64,000 bases of DNA from positions 49,468,329 to 49,532,328 of the forward strand of contig OX578282.1 in assembly GCA_951217055.1 (NCBI GenBank), given 5' to 3'. Below are positions 10,229-21,060 of this stretch, one piece after another. The position numbers were made by a program, and so were the translations under genes. The notes beneath the pieces are model-generated. The model searched no databases, was not told where the DNA came from, and saw only the letters and a program-made list of their open reading frames with translations. The stretch comes from Gerris lacustris (Eukaryota > Arthropoda > Insecta > Hemiptera > Gerridae). The first letter of the stretch is position 1, and every line of letters begins with the position of its first letter.

Positions 10229-10797
10229 ATAGACTGCCAATTAGTGTGGCACATGATTTTATGCTTTTACAAGCCATTTTTGTCTAATTTATTTAATTTC
10301 TTCCGTCAAAATTGAAAAATTGTTTTGATCTTTTTCATGAATTAAAGGACCAATTAAGCAAAAGTTAAAGAGCACAGATCGTTGAAATGAATCTCGTTCT
10401 ATCTGCGGTTTATTTTCGACAACCCCAAATTTCATAAAAATCAGATGAGTAGGTACTTTTGAAGATATCGTTGAATATAAATGTTCGTTTGTGCGCATAT
10501 AAAAGAGAAATAAACGGGTGCAGAAGGTTAAACGTAGTTGGGACTAACAATGGGATAATTATGACCCATAATAAAATGGTAAATTATACCATTTAAATTG
10601 CATTGAAGTCGAACGTGCAGTTTTTAAGATATCTTTATTCGCAAATTTGAGCGACAGACAGACATGGAACTAAAAATGTTCCCTGATGTTTAAAACGGGG
10701 TTCTGTCTTGGAATTTTCGAAATTGGAGACATGAAATATGTTCCTGCTTCAGAACGACCACATCGCTTCCGTTACCTTCGGTAAGTTGGAAGCAAAA
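10229..10797 (+). mobile_element. Family B repeat, copy 1
   Basis: Starts ATAGACTGCCAATTAGTGTG and ends with a terminal hairpin (CTTCCGTTACC-TTC-GGTAAGTTGGAAG) followed by CAAAAT. Inner landmarks are AAGTTAAAGAGC, GAGCGACAGACAGACATGG and TTCTGTCTTGGAATTTT. About 570-600 bp, non-coding. Other copies: 16421-17002, 58143-58750, and two nested within 42553-45136. Confidence 0.85.
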
Positions 10798-11333
10798 TAT
10801 ATAAAGTTATTTTGATTTTATAAATAAAATTCAACGAAATCTCTCTTTTCATAAAAAATCACACATACCTTGAGAACTACTAAACGATAAGATATATATT
10901 AAAACTTAGGTTGACTTTACTTTATGTGCACTAGCATAGTTTGCGGTAAAATTTCTAAAACATTTTAAAAACCTAAAATTAGTGAGCTCTAACTATTTCT
11001 AATAAATGTAAACTAAAAGATGTTCTGATATCTTGAAAACATACTAGGTTCTATACCTTTAAAATATAATATAATATGTACATCTTTGCAAAAGTTTAGT
11101 AAATGTTTTATTATACTGATACATTTACTTTGCAAACTCGTCTAAATTCCATTTGGCATTTATGGAGTAAACTCTTTATATTATACTAAAATAAGCACTA
11201 AATCTAGTATTCATTATTTTTAAATATAATGATATTGGTTAATCTTGTCAAGAACCCTTCAATTTATCATGTAAAACAATTTAACTTGTTACTTACGGCT
11301 AAAACTAATATACATATAAATTAATGAAGTTAC
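10798..11333. other. Unassigned AT-rich DNA
   Basis: No supported feature. If 11334-11438 is a real exon, this would be its downstream intron. Confidence 0.4.
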
Positions 11334-11438
11334 CTGAAGTGACCCTGATTGAGATGGATAGAAGGCATAGTGAGAGTAGGATAAGCAGGGCCAACGTCGG
11401 GCAGGACCTTTCCCGGCTTCCTGAGGCCATACTGTGTC
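11334..11438 (-). CDS. Candidate 105-nt internal exon
   Basis: On the minus strand a good acceptor (TTGAATTGTTTCAG) and a good donor (CTTCAG/GTAACTT) bracket exactly 105 nt. I count 57 G+C (54%), against flanks that look well below 40%. All three minus-strand frames are open, and the length is a multiple of three, so skipping would keep frame. One frame reads as a signal peptide: MASGSRER, then LALLILLSLCLLSISI, ending phase 1. Another reads YGLRKPGKVLPDVGPAYP, proline-rich and soluble. The third contains TVWPQEAGKGP. I cannot choose between them or name the protein. It lies between two LINE relics but matches neither. It is the best host-gene candidate here; a conserved non-coding element is the alternative. 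Confidence 0.5.
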
Positions 11439-11763
11439 CTGAAACAATTCAATATTATTATAATTATTTCTAATTCACTACCGTATAATGTAATAATTAT
11501 ATTTTATTAAAGTATAGAACCGTAATTATATGTTTATCATAAACGATTTTACAAAATTACTTGGTAATTTAAAGTTTTATATACTCATATGTAGACAATA
11601 TTTATTTTGAAGAGTTGGTTGGATAATATCCTAAGCAACATAAGTGGATTGTTTTATGTGAAGGCAACTTAGGGTTCAGAAGCATGTACAAAAGAAGGAT
11701 TTCTTATTGGGTGGGAAGAAGGGATATTTGGTGATCTCAAAAATAAGGAAAACCAGATAATTT
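11439..11763. other. Unassigned
   Basis: Nothing recognised until the LINE relic at 11764. Confidence 0.4.
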
Positions 11764-11925
11764 AATGAACTATACGACCAACCAAATGTAGTTAATAACA
11801 GATTATGATGGTTGAAACAACTGAAAAGACAGCCTGTGAGAAATAAGAGTGTGAGAAAACTGAATAAATGGGGGAAAAAATTTAAAATGTAGAAGACAAC
11901 CTAAGATTGAATGAGAATAAGATGA
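11764..11925 (+). pseudogene. LINE ORF2 C-terminal relic
   Basis: The frame reads NELYDQPNVVNNRL, stop, WLKQLKRQPVRNKSVRK and stops again at 11890. A neighbouring frame then gives RRQPKI. This matches the pattern near the end of many non-LTR ORF2 proteins (ELYxxPxIVxxIRxxRLRWLGHxxR, then GRRxxGRPKxRW). The broken arginine-tryptophan stretch and stops show it is dead. It probably belongs to a different clade from the relic at 9295. Confidence 0.65.
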
Positions 11926-12813
11926 GGAAGGAATTTATGAGAATAAGATGAAGAATAAATGAATAAGAATAATATGAATATAGAAAAAAAATTGACTTGC
12001 GAAAAATTCCTTAAAAATTGATTTCTATTTTTTTTTTTTTTTTTTTTTTTACAAACATCTGTGATGTCTATAAAAGATTTTTTGTTGATTTGTTAAAAAT
12101 ATAGTGTTTCGAGGGATACAAAAAACGAAATTACTATAAGGACCCATGGAGAAAGTTGCTTTGGTACAAAAACGAAACCAAGTATTTATTTGTAATCAAG
12201 GTGTCCTCCTTTTTCATTTAACATTCCACTTAACACATGATCTGTTTCTTAGGGGGATGATGACCATCCCTCTTTTAGAGGGATGATTTTTCAAGGTTTC
12301 TCAATATATTTCCTGTGTATGGATAATACACACTATATAAGTGCAAAGTTTCATATTTTTGTGGGTAATTTACGGAAATCAGGTGCGTTGGTAACAGGTA
12401 GACAGCCACTTATTTTTAATCAATGTTCGACTACGCAGACGGTTGAAATTGTGGGACCTGCAATAGGAGGACCTACCATCAAAATATCATCACACTTGGA
12501 CTAGTAGTTTTAAAATATGGTGGTAGGAAAAAATTTGCCGAAAAACCGAAACAAGATCAAATATATTTCCTGATGTCTATATAGGATTTCTGTCTAAAAA
12601 TTTTTCACCTGGAGACATAAAAAAAAAAGTTTTTCAGAATGAGCACAATTCTTCTTTCACCTCTAATAACCTCGCAAGCAAAATATCAATTGTTCTATTT
12701 GAGTTTTACATCCAAAAGTAAAAACAAAAAAAATGCCTTTACGAAAGCTGTAAATAGGGTGGATTCATAGCATAGGAGCCCTTTAGACTTCCCTGTAAAA
12801 AACGAACAGCTCC
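11926..12813. other. Unassigned, with a 23-nt T-run
   Basis: The T-run is 12028-12050 and could be an inverted poly(A) tail. An open frame at 12283-12504 shows no recognisable domain. Confidence 0.4.
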
Positions 12814-12872
12814 TGGCATCTAGCGGCAATATGAAGAAACAACCAGTTTCACATGATTGCCGCTAGATGCCA
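12814..12872. repeat. Inverted repeat around CATCTAGCGGC
   Basis: TGGCATCTAGCGGCAAT pairs perfectly with ATTGCCGCTAGATGCCA, with an inner GAAAC/GTTTC pair. A decayed relative lies at about 28590-28650 (CATCTAGCGGCGAA, TTCTCGCTAGA). Confidence 0.85.
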
Positions 12873-13917
12873 CTAGTGAAATAAAACCAAATATAATCAG
12901 CTGTTTCGCTTTAACGAAAGAATAATATATATAGGTAATAATTTATAAACATAATTTTAGACTATAATGAATATTACCTTAAAAACACATACATTATCTG
13001 AATACATGAATACAACATATCACAGGCTCAATTATTGTAACTAATCTTGATAAATTCGGAAGAGATTTTTTAATACGATAATAATTATATTAATTATTTA
13101 TAAACTATATATTTAAAAATTATTTATAAACTATATATTTAAAACCTTCAACCCCCTATTATTTTATAGTTATTTACGCACCAAGGGAGGAAACAAAGTC
13201 ATTACACCCTGAGCGTTTTGGTTGGTTCCTGAGGCGTAGCCGAGGGATCCATGAAGTTTAATCCCGAGGCGTAGCCGAGGGAGTTAATTATAGCGAGGGT
13301 ACTATGACTTTTTGCTCCTGTGGTAGGTACAAGATTTTTCCTCTAGAAGGGAGAAAATCAACAATCAACACAAATAAAACCTAAGATTTCTATTTATCTA
13401 TTTATTTAGGTATTAATAACAAAATTTACAAATTTTTGTACCATTAATTTTAAAAATGACTGTTAAAAACAAAAGAAAAAATAATATAAATTAAATGTGC
13501 AATTCATCAATTCCAACTATGTTTTATTTGATTTCTTTAATGACTTTCTATAACTATGTAACTATAATAATAATTAAAATGTTTAATAATACTACAAAAT
13601 GACTAACTGAATAATATTTAATTTATTTGTGTTTCACTCTAAAATACGAGAAATCAAAACATAAATATAACCTGATTAGACGTAACCTATACCTCTTTTG
13701 TATACGTCTTGTTAAAACTCAATTATGAAGTCATACGACATTTTAAAATTACGATAAAAATTAATGCATGACGGCAATCAAAAGTACGTGTTATTTAAAC
13801 TCTCTAATATTTTTTTTAAGAAAGCTGTTGCAGTCGAGTCATTCAGTTAAAAAGAAACTGCTATTAGTTACAAAACAGGCAACACTGATTTTTAAACAAT
13901 AATAAGGTGGCTCTACT
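12873..13917. other. AT-rich DNA with small repeats
   Basis: A 24-25-bp unit containing TTTATAAACTATATATTTAAA is duplicated at about 13094-13143. The GC-rich phrase GAGGCGTAGCCGAGGG occurs twice at 13231-13282. Otherwise unassigned. Confidence 0.5.
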
Positions 13918-13918
13918 G

Positions 13919-13978
13919 TTACTTTCCACCACGATTTTTTACTTTCCGTCACGATTTCTACTTTCCGCCACGATTTTC
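13919..13978. repeat. Short tandem repeat, about 21 bp
   Basis: Three units of TTACTTTCCRYCACGATTT type. The phrase TTTTCTCCCTTCTGGAGGAAA follows at about 14037 and has an inverse relative near 13338-13360, suggesting the debris of one element. Confidence 0.6.
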
Positions 13979-14231
13979 ACAACTAGGCTGTAATGGGATC
14001 CTTTCCTCCCTATAAAGTAGGGTGGAAAGTTAATGTTTTCTCCCTTCTGGAGGAAAGTAACATTTATGTTTTAGGTAATTCAACCTGTTTGGTTGTGTTG
14101 TCTTTGTGTGATGACAATAAGCAATTTTCTGGTAAATATAATTTAATTTTGCTCAGTTGCTTCCACGTAAGTAATTAACACAGTGAAATGTATAATTGTT
14201 AATTAACCACTGCAATTAAGATTTACAGGTA

Positions 14232-14385
14232 CTTCTTTAGATTGTTACTCCCCTATGTTTTTTTCGAATATTAATAACTTTTACTGAATAACTATTAAGA
14301 CAAAGGGATGTTTAGTCCATTTTACATTAGGACAAAGGAATATCACACTTCTGTTTTTATAAGGGGAGTAAACAGTCTAAAGAAG
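14232..14385. mobile_element. Foldback MITE, longer of an adjacent pair
   Basis: CTTCTTTAGATTGTTACTCC at the left pairs with GGAGTAAACAGTCTAAAGAAG at the right. The interior is AT-rich and non-coding. Confidence 0.8.
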
Positions 14386-14399
14386 AACATTCCGTACAC

Positions 14400-14460
14400 C
14401 TTCTTTAGATTGTTACTCCCCTCTGTTTCTTTTTATTAGGGGAGTAACCATCTAAAGAAG
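14400..14460. mobile_element. Foldback MITE, minimal copy
   Basis: Same terminal sequence as its neighbour (CTTCTTTAGATTGTTACTCC with GGAGTAACCATCTAAAGAAG) but only a 14-20 nt loop, making a near-complete 61-bp hairpin about 15 bp away. Confidence 0.85.
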
Positions 14461-14736
14461 TGCCGATTTACATTGGAAAATAGATGACTGTATTAATATA
14501 CCTAAATATGGATGAAAGATTGTGAATTCCTACGTAAATAGGGATGAAAGTTTGTGTATTTCTAAATATGAAATTCACTAATCTTTCTTAAAAATAAAAT
14601 TAAGAATATTTTTTTAAAAAGTAAGTAGAAACAAAACCGATTTTACAATACTGAATAAACGTCTTAAGATTTTAAAAAAGTATTAGCATAATTACTACAT
14701 TAAATACTATAAAAATTGCCTTAATTTATCCATAAT

Positions 14737-15130
14737 TGATTTTTCAATACTTATAAAGTAGGAATATTTAGAAATAATTACATTAAAAGGGATAAATGAT
14801 TTATTTGGAGTCTCTTAAAACAATCAAACATGGTCGTTTATCAGCTAGATGTATTTGAAATAACTTTTGGCTTTTCGATTTTTATCTTTATAGGGTCAGT
14901 AGGTCAAAAGATCTTTAAATTGTAAATCCCACACACGTGTTGGCTGAAGTGTAAATCTTTTAATTTCTTTTATTGAGATAACGTTTTTTTTAACACTCTT
15001 TAAGATAAATAAAGGCATTACTTTTTTTAAAACAAAATAAATAAACTAATATTTACTGAGTGATTTTGATTATTGATTTTTCAATACTTATAAACGTTTA
15101 AATGAATATTTAGAAATTATTACATTAAAA
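14737..15130. repeat. Direct repeats flanking a family E copy
   Basis: TTGATTTTTCAATACTTATAAA followed by GAATATTTAGAAAT and ATTACATTAAAA occurs at 14737-14788 and 15073-15130, on either side of family E. These may be a local duplication or terminal direct repeats of a larger element. Confidence 0.6.
14808..15028 (+). repeat. Family E dispersed repeat, copy 1
   Basis: Shares AATCAAACATGGTCGTTTAT, TATAGGGTCAGTAGGTCAAA and GAAGTGTAAATCTTTTAATT with the inverted copy at 22601-22821. Non-coding; class unknown. Confidence 0.8.
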
Positions 15131-15479
15131 TTTTGAAATATCATAAGATCAGTTTTTTACATTGTATACTATTTTGTTGTTTTGTATTTACTATTTTGTT
15201 GACAAGGATAAAAAGGAGCCAATTTACCCTTTTATAAAGTAAAAGTGGAAATTGTTTCTATTAAATATCCTTTGAAATTAATGGAATTGCTTTTAACTCG
15301 TTTCAAAGATAATATTCAAGAGACATTTCTTTGAAGATAACAAGAGTTTAACAAAAAAAACAAAAAAAAACCATAGGCTTTCTTCTTGTAACTCTTAGCT
15401 ATAAAGTTTAAAAATTGACAATTGATTCATTTGTTAACTAGCTCATAACATTGAAGCGCAACAGCCCGTAGAGTACCTA
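15131..15479. other. Unassigned AT-rich DNA
   Basis: TACTATTTTGTTG occurs twice near 15170-15205. Nothing else recognised. Confidence 0.4.
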
Positions 15480-15745
15480 GACTTGCCAAAGGACTCATAC
15501 AACTGTATATGAGTATATGAATGGGATAACAGGGGGTTAGTGTGTCGTTCTATCAGCAGTATAAACCTTACAATAATTGGCATTCATAACTAGTTAGTCG
15601 CCACTTCACACAAGCAGCTACCTATGTATAGCGATGCTGGGTCAACACCGAACGGGGGGGGGGGGGGGGGGGGAGGGGACAAATTGAACCCAGATCTGTG
15701 ATCACCCATCCAAGTTATGACCACGCCCAATACTGCTTAAATTTA
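15480..15745 (-). mobile_element. SINE-like element with 5S rRNA-like head
   Basis: On the minus strand, starting at 15740, the sequence AAGCAGTATTGGGCGTGGTC, then ACTTGGATGGGTGATC, matches the internal promoter half of 5S rRNA (AAGCAG..GGGCG..GGTCAGTACTTGGATGGGTGACC). A body of about 200 bp follows leftward and is related to the body of the tRNA-headed element at 56928-57120. This is the layout of 5S-derived SINEs (SINE3 type). A plain 5S pseudogene next to unrelated DNA is less likely because of the shared body. Confidence 0.65.
15654..15673 (+). repeat. Run of 20 G
   Basis: Homopolymer in the middle of the SINE-like element. Its length may be unreliable in the assembly. Confidence 0.9.
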
Positions 15746-16420
15746 TTGATAAGAGATCCTACAAGGCTACTAAAAGAGTAAGAAGTAAATAATTTCAAGA
15801 TAAAAAGAACTTTTTATATACTACGTTTTCAAAATATTTTCTGTTGAATCGTATATAATGTTGATAATATAATTGTTATTGTTACATGATATATAATGTT
15901 AGTGAAAAAAATAAAATAGTTTCGAATGTATTTATTTCGCATAAATGAAAAACCATCCAGAGAGCTGATCTTAAACCTATAAAAGGATAAATCTTTGTAC
16001 AACGGATCTCCCCAACACCAAATCTAAAGCATGCCATCGATATATTTGAAATAAAATAATCGATAAATAATATAATCGATATTTCCTGTTTTGCTGTCAT
16101 TCAAATAAACAAATAAAATAACTTGCGTATTTTTTCCGAACTAACTTTCCGTACAGCAAAATTTGCTGAAAACCAATTAAATTCTGCTGAAAGATGGCTA
16201 AAAGTATTAAAATAATGCATTGTCATCGTGATCTGAGCTATGCTAAAAGTCTACTAAAAGTTTCATATGTCTAGCTATTCGGGAAGTTAGTTAGAAATCG
16301 ATTGCCAGATTTGTACAGGACAAACAAACGAACAAACAAACAAACAAACAAGAATGCAATAAAAATGTAGTAAAATATCTTCTACGTTTAATATAATAAT
16401 AAAACTTAAGTAGTTGTTGC
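15746..16420. other. Unassigned AT-rich DNA
   Basis: Contains an (AAAC)n tract at about 16320-16350. Confidence 0.4.
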
Positions 16421-17002
16421 TTTTGCTTCCAAGGTTACCGAAGGTAACAGAAGCCATGTGATTGATCTGAAGAACCAAAATTTTGTATGTGTCCGATTTC
16501 AAAAATTCCAAGACAGAAATCCGTTTCAGACATCAGGGAACGTTTTTGGTTCCGTACCTGTCTGTCGCTCAATTTTTGCGAACCAACTTCACGTCCGATT
16601 TTAATTAAATTTGTATGGTAGGTCATAATTAGCCCATTGTTGATTACACATAAGTTTCAACCTTCTGCGCTCATTTACTTCTCTTTCACATGCGCACAAA
16701 CATACATTTATTCACACCTATATCTCCAAAAGTACTTATCTCATTTGTATGAAACTTTTATAGTTTATCGAAAGTAACCCGCAGATAGCCCCACGCAGAT
16801 AGACCCAGATTAATTTGAACCGTCTGTGCTCTTTAACTTTTATTTATTCATTAATTCATGTAAAAATCAAAACAACTTAGGCAGATTAAAAACCTGGAGG
16901 AAACAATTAAACAAAATAGATAATAATGGCTTGTAAAAGCATAAAAAAAGTATGTGATAGGATGCGAGGAAGCTATATGCCACACCCAATGGCAGACTAT
17001 TG
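16421..17002 (-). mobile_element. Family B repeat, copy 2
   Basis: Inverted relative to copy 1. The hairpin TTGCTTCCAAGGTTACC-GAA-GGTAACAGAAGCC is at the left, and the head (GGATGCGAGGAAGC..GGCAGACTAT) is at the right. Confidence 0.85.
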
Positions 17003-17617
17003 TTAAATTTGTTTAAATGTTGAAAATAATCAAGAGTAATTATTTCCGGTGTTGAAAAAGAATTAATTCGGTATGTAATGCGCTTTTCATTTGATCTAAA
17101 TGATTTATTATAAATCTGGTAAGTAGGTTTCCATGATTAAAGTTCTCATATAACATTCTAGATTTTCTGGTTAAAAAAGCTCGCGTTTTTATTAATTTAA
17201 AGTCCAACGTTTTGTTTTCCTACAATGAAAGTATTGCTATTTTAACTGAATCAACTGAAATACTGTTTGCTGATTCGAGGCAATATTACGGTGTCCAATC
17301 CTTAAAAATGATTCCAAAAAAGGAAACAAAATATCGAAGTTCCCATCTTCCAAGACCTGGTAACTTGAAGGTTATTAGTAATGGTTAGATTCACCGAGTA
17401 TAAAAGACTAAATAGAGTAGCTAAAGAGGGAAGGCAGATGGCACCATTTCCTCAGGACTATCCCCACCACAAGAATACAAAGATTGAAACCTTCGTTCTG
17501 GTTGCCAAAGTTGTCAGTTTTCAAATTATAATATACACACCTTTTAAATACCTGTCTCCTGTCTTATCACTACCTTTTTATCCTGAGAAAAGTCTGGTAT
17601 TTTATAGCTTGTTAGTA
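17003..17617. other. Unassigned
   Basis: A short open frame at 17381-17623 has no recognisable domain. Confidence 0.4.
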
Positions 17618-17757
17618 TTCTAGGGCAGTGGTTCTTAACCTTTTGGTAACCACGGCCCCCTTAAAATCTTCAAATATAATATATATATATTACCTAAATA
17701 CCTTTCGAGGCCCCCTGGGGGGCCGCGGCCCCCCGGTTAAGAATCACTGTTCTAGGG
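17618..17757. mobile_element. hAT MITE with perfect 8-bp target duplication
   Basis: The 124-bp element (17626-17749) has inverted ends CAGTGGTTCTTAACC and GGTTAAGAATCACTG. TTCTAGGG flanks it on both sides (17618-17625, 17750-17757). The 8-bp duplication and CAGTGGTTCT ends are typical of hAT non-autonomous elements. An inner GGCCCCC/GGGGGGCC pair strengthens the foldback. Confidence 0.97.
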
Positions 17758-18704
17758 GACTCTCTCCGGCCTGTATCATGACACCTCTATTTAGTCTCTA
17801 TACTCGGTATTTGCAGTCGTAATTAATATATTATTTTCAATTACCTGAAGGATACTTTAACTAGTTGTAAATGATGAGGCTCCTACTTATATTTGTACGT
17901 GAACATATCGTGTTCGAATCCCTGAAGTTTCAAGCTAATGATCACATCAAGTAGATAGGGTGAATAAAAGAACCTAATAGTGATGTAATAGGGATATAAA
18001 AGAAGCGCAAAGAAAGACAATGTGTTTATGTATATTTGTTTAATATGCTCTGCTATGAATCCACTTTGCATTTGTTGGAATGCAATCAATTATCATTTCA
18101 ATGGCCTTCGTTTTGCTAAACTTTCCTCTATAGAAACTTCTGTTCCACCGCAACTGATAAATCGAAGATTTAAGAATGAATAGCTGTGAAACTACGAGGG
18201 TACTCTTGCTATGAGGGAACTCGTACAATAATAATGAGATTAGTGATCATTTATGGGTAAAAAGCTTTCAATTTTAAAATTTGAAAATTGATTTGATTTA
18301 ATTTACGAAATTTGTAGTTCAATGCCATGTACTTTAAACTTCCTTCATAACTACTACAATTGTGTGGGTTATTTTAAGTTAAGACAATGTAAAAGAAATA
18401 TTTTAGTTTGATCAGGGTCTTTAGAATATTGTTTAGTTAATCATAATCGTAGTAGTTTGAAAGAAGTTTAAACTGCACAACATTGAACTAAAAATTTCCA
18501 ATGGAAATTTACTCGGCTTGCGGAAACCCGCGGTAGGATTATTTTGTACAAAAATGTATTTTGTTTAAATCTTTGCTGACTCATCAGGTGGGGTTAATGA
18601 CGTCATAAAGATCCCATTTTCAATAGGGATCCTCATCTCAACGAGCTTGATTTTTCGGTCCAAGTTTCGTTTTAATACGTCAATTCCGCTAGAAATACAA
18701 ATAC

Positions 18705-18709
<5 letters not shown>
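17758..18709. other. Unassigned AT-rich DNA
   Basis: No supported feature. Confidence 0.4.

Positions 18710-18779
<70 letters not shown>
18710..18779. repeat. (TA)n microsatellite
   Basis: About 35 TA units, directly abutting the left end of family A copy 1. Confidence 0.95.
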
Positions 18780-18780
<1 letters not shown>

Positions 18781-19458
18781 TAGGCATCGCGTGGCTCTAT
18801 CATTGAAGCGAGCGTATTGCAATAAAATACTGAATATTGAAATTTGTTAATCATGATGAATGTCATAGTTGAAGATAAGTGAAAGAGGGGTAGAGTGGGG
18901 GTACTCGAGTACTCGGTACAAAGCTTTACTTCCTAAACAAACCTACACACTAACCACCCGTAATAGCTTTTAAACTAATATTATAAATGTATCACTTCAT
19001 TACTCAAATACTACTGCTTGTATCAAGTTGAAATTTTACATACTTGTTTCAACTGTACTTTAGACGATGTACATGAAGTTTTATTAAAATTGTTACGTTA
19101 GAACGTAAGATATCGGTAAAAAGGTTGTTTTCTCTATTTTAAACGTTTAGGTCCGCTTTAATAGTTTTAGCGATCTTTATGAAGTCATAGCAGTGTCGTT
19201 GTTGGTTTTACTAAAAAATGTTATTTGAATAAAATGTTCGTCTCATCGAATAGGTGATAATAGAATTTTTTCCCGTCCTGAAATTCCAATTTTAAATTTG
19301 AAGCTCACGTTTACGCGAGCATTGCGCGCGAACTCTTGGACGGATCACGCTGTCCAACGAACTTAGCCTGAGTATTAGTAAAAGAAAGATGTATACCAAA
19401 TTTCAACTAAATCGGTCAACTGTTACTCAAGTTATCGTCGGACACGTAAACGTTACAC

Positions 19459-19493
<35 letters not shown>

Positions 19494-19538
19494 GCATATT
19501 TCGTTGAATGTAAGAAGCTCGCTTACGCTCGCTTCAAT
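18780..19538 (+). mobile_element. Family A element, copy 1
   Basis: Bounded by TA tracts on both sides. A 15-bp inverted pair, ATTGAAGCGAGCGTA (18802-18816) and TACGCTCGCTTCAAT (19524-19538), defines the ends; CTAGGCATCGCGTGGC adds a short outer extension at the left. The interior carries GTTTACGCGAGCATTGCGCG, AATTTCAACTAAATCGGTC and an (ACAG)n tract at about 19460-19490. Non-coding. Other copies: 31790-32353, 60380-60660, 61445-61816, 63235-64000. TA-rich flanks suit a TA-targeting element, but no family is certain. Confidence 0.75.
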
Positions 19539-19625
<87 letters not shown>

Positions 19626-19646
19626 CTATACATATATATATATAAA
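19539..19646. repeat. (TA)n microsatellite
   Basis: About 40 TA units then an interrupted tail, abutting the right end of family A copy 1. Confidence 0.95.
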
Positions 19647-20132
19647 GTTTTGTAAGACCTAATTTTTCGTGATCAGGGACTCATGAAACGTATTTTGGCC
19701 ACAGTCCCGGCTCCAACTCCCGCCATGCCAGTGGCTCCGTTAGCGAATTTTTTCCAATGAAAATTCGCTAAAAATTACATATACACATTTATTTATGTAT
19801 TTACATTTAGTTTGTTAAATATAGAATTATAAAAATAAATTATTCATTTTTAAATTATTTTCTATATTATTAACATGTTAACTATTAAATATTTTTTCTT
19901 TTTGAATCTTATCCATTTTTTTTCTTTTACATTTGTTAACACTAATGACTCCTAAATGGTAAAATTAGTATGATTTCTTCTATATTACAAACCTATTATT
20001 GAAATAAATTTGATGACCCTGCATTAATAGGATTTGTGACTTACGAAACCTAGATGGTGAAAACCAGCTATGGCCCCTTTAATTTTGATCCGCACCTGAT
20101 AAATAATAAGCTGCGCGAAAATAATTTAATAT
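19647..20132. other. Unassigned AT-rich DNA
   Basis: No supported feature. Confidence 0.4.
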
Positions 20133-21060
20133 TAGTGTAACTAATAACAAGATATTAGTGTTACTAATAACAAGAAATTAGAGTTACTAATAACAAGATG
20201 TTAGTGTTACTAATAACAAGAAATTAGAGTTACTAATAACAAGATATTAGTGTTACTAATAACAAGAAATTAGAGTGACTAATAACAAGATATTAGTGTT
20301 ACTAATAACAAGATATTAGTGTTACTAATAACAAGATATTAGTGTTACTAATAACAAGAAATTAGAGTTACTAATAACAAGATATTAGTGTTACTAATAA
20401 CAAGATATTAGTGTTACTAATAACAAGATATTAGTGTTACTAATAACAAGATATTAGTGTTACTAATAACAAGATATTAGTGTTACTAATAACAAGAAAT
20501 TAGTGTTACTAATAACAAGATATTAGTGTTACTAATAACAAGATATTAGTGTTACTAATAACAAGATATTAGTGTTACTAATAACAAGAAATTAGAGTTA
20601 CTAATAACAAGATATTAGTGTTACTAATAACAAGATATTAGTGTTACTAATAACAAGATATTAGTGTTACTAATAACAAGAAATTAGAGTGACTAATAAC
20701 AAGATATTAGTGTTACTAATAACAAGATATTAGTGTTACTAATAACAAGATATTAGTGTTACTAATAACAAGATATTAGAGTTACTAATAACAAGATATT
20801 AGTGTTACTAATAACAAGATATTAGTGTTACTAATAACAAGATATTAGTGTTACTAATAACAAGATATTAGTGTTACTAATAACAAGATATTAGTGTTAC
20901 TAATAACAAGATATTAGTGTTACTAATAACAAGAAATTAGAGTTACTAATAACAAGATATTAGTGTTACTAATAACAAGATATTAGTGTTACTAATAACA
21001 AGAAATTAGAGTGACTAATAACAAGATATTAGTTTTACTAATAACAAGATTTTAGTGTTA
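20133..21060. repeat. 23-bp tandem array, about 40 copies
   Basis: The unit is TTAGTGTTACTAA followed by TAACAAGATA. Each unit holds a TTAGT/ACTAA hairpin with a GTT loop. A second version changes two sites together (AAGAAATTAGAG for AAGATATTAGTG) and so breaks the hairpin. The array decays into TAATAATAAAATAT variants up to about 21205. Confidence 0.97.

Noticed and set aside
15697..15740. A functional 5S rRNA gene
   Set aside because: Only the internal promoter half is present and it continues into SINE body sequence.
20133..21060. CRISPR array
   Set aside because: Head-to-tail 23-bp repeats without unique spacers, in eukaryotic-type DNA.
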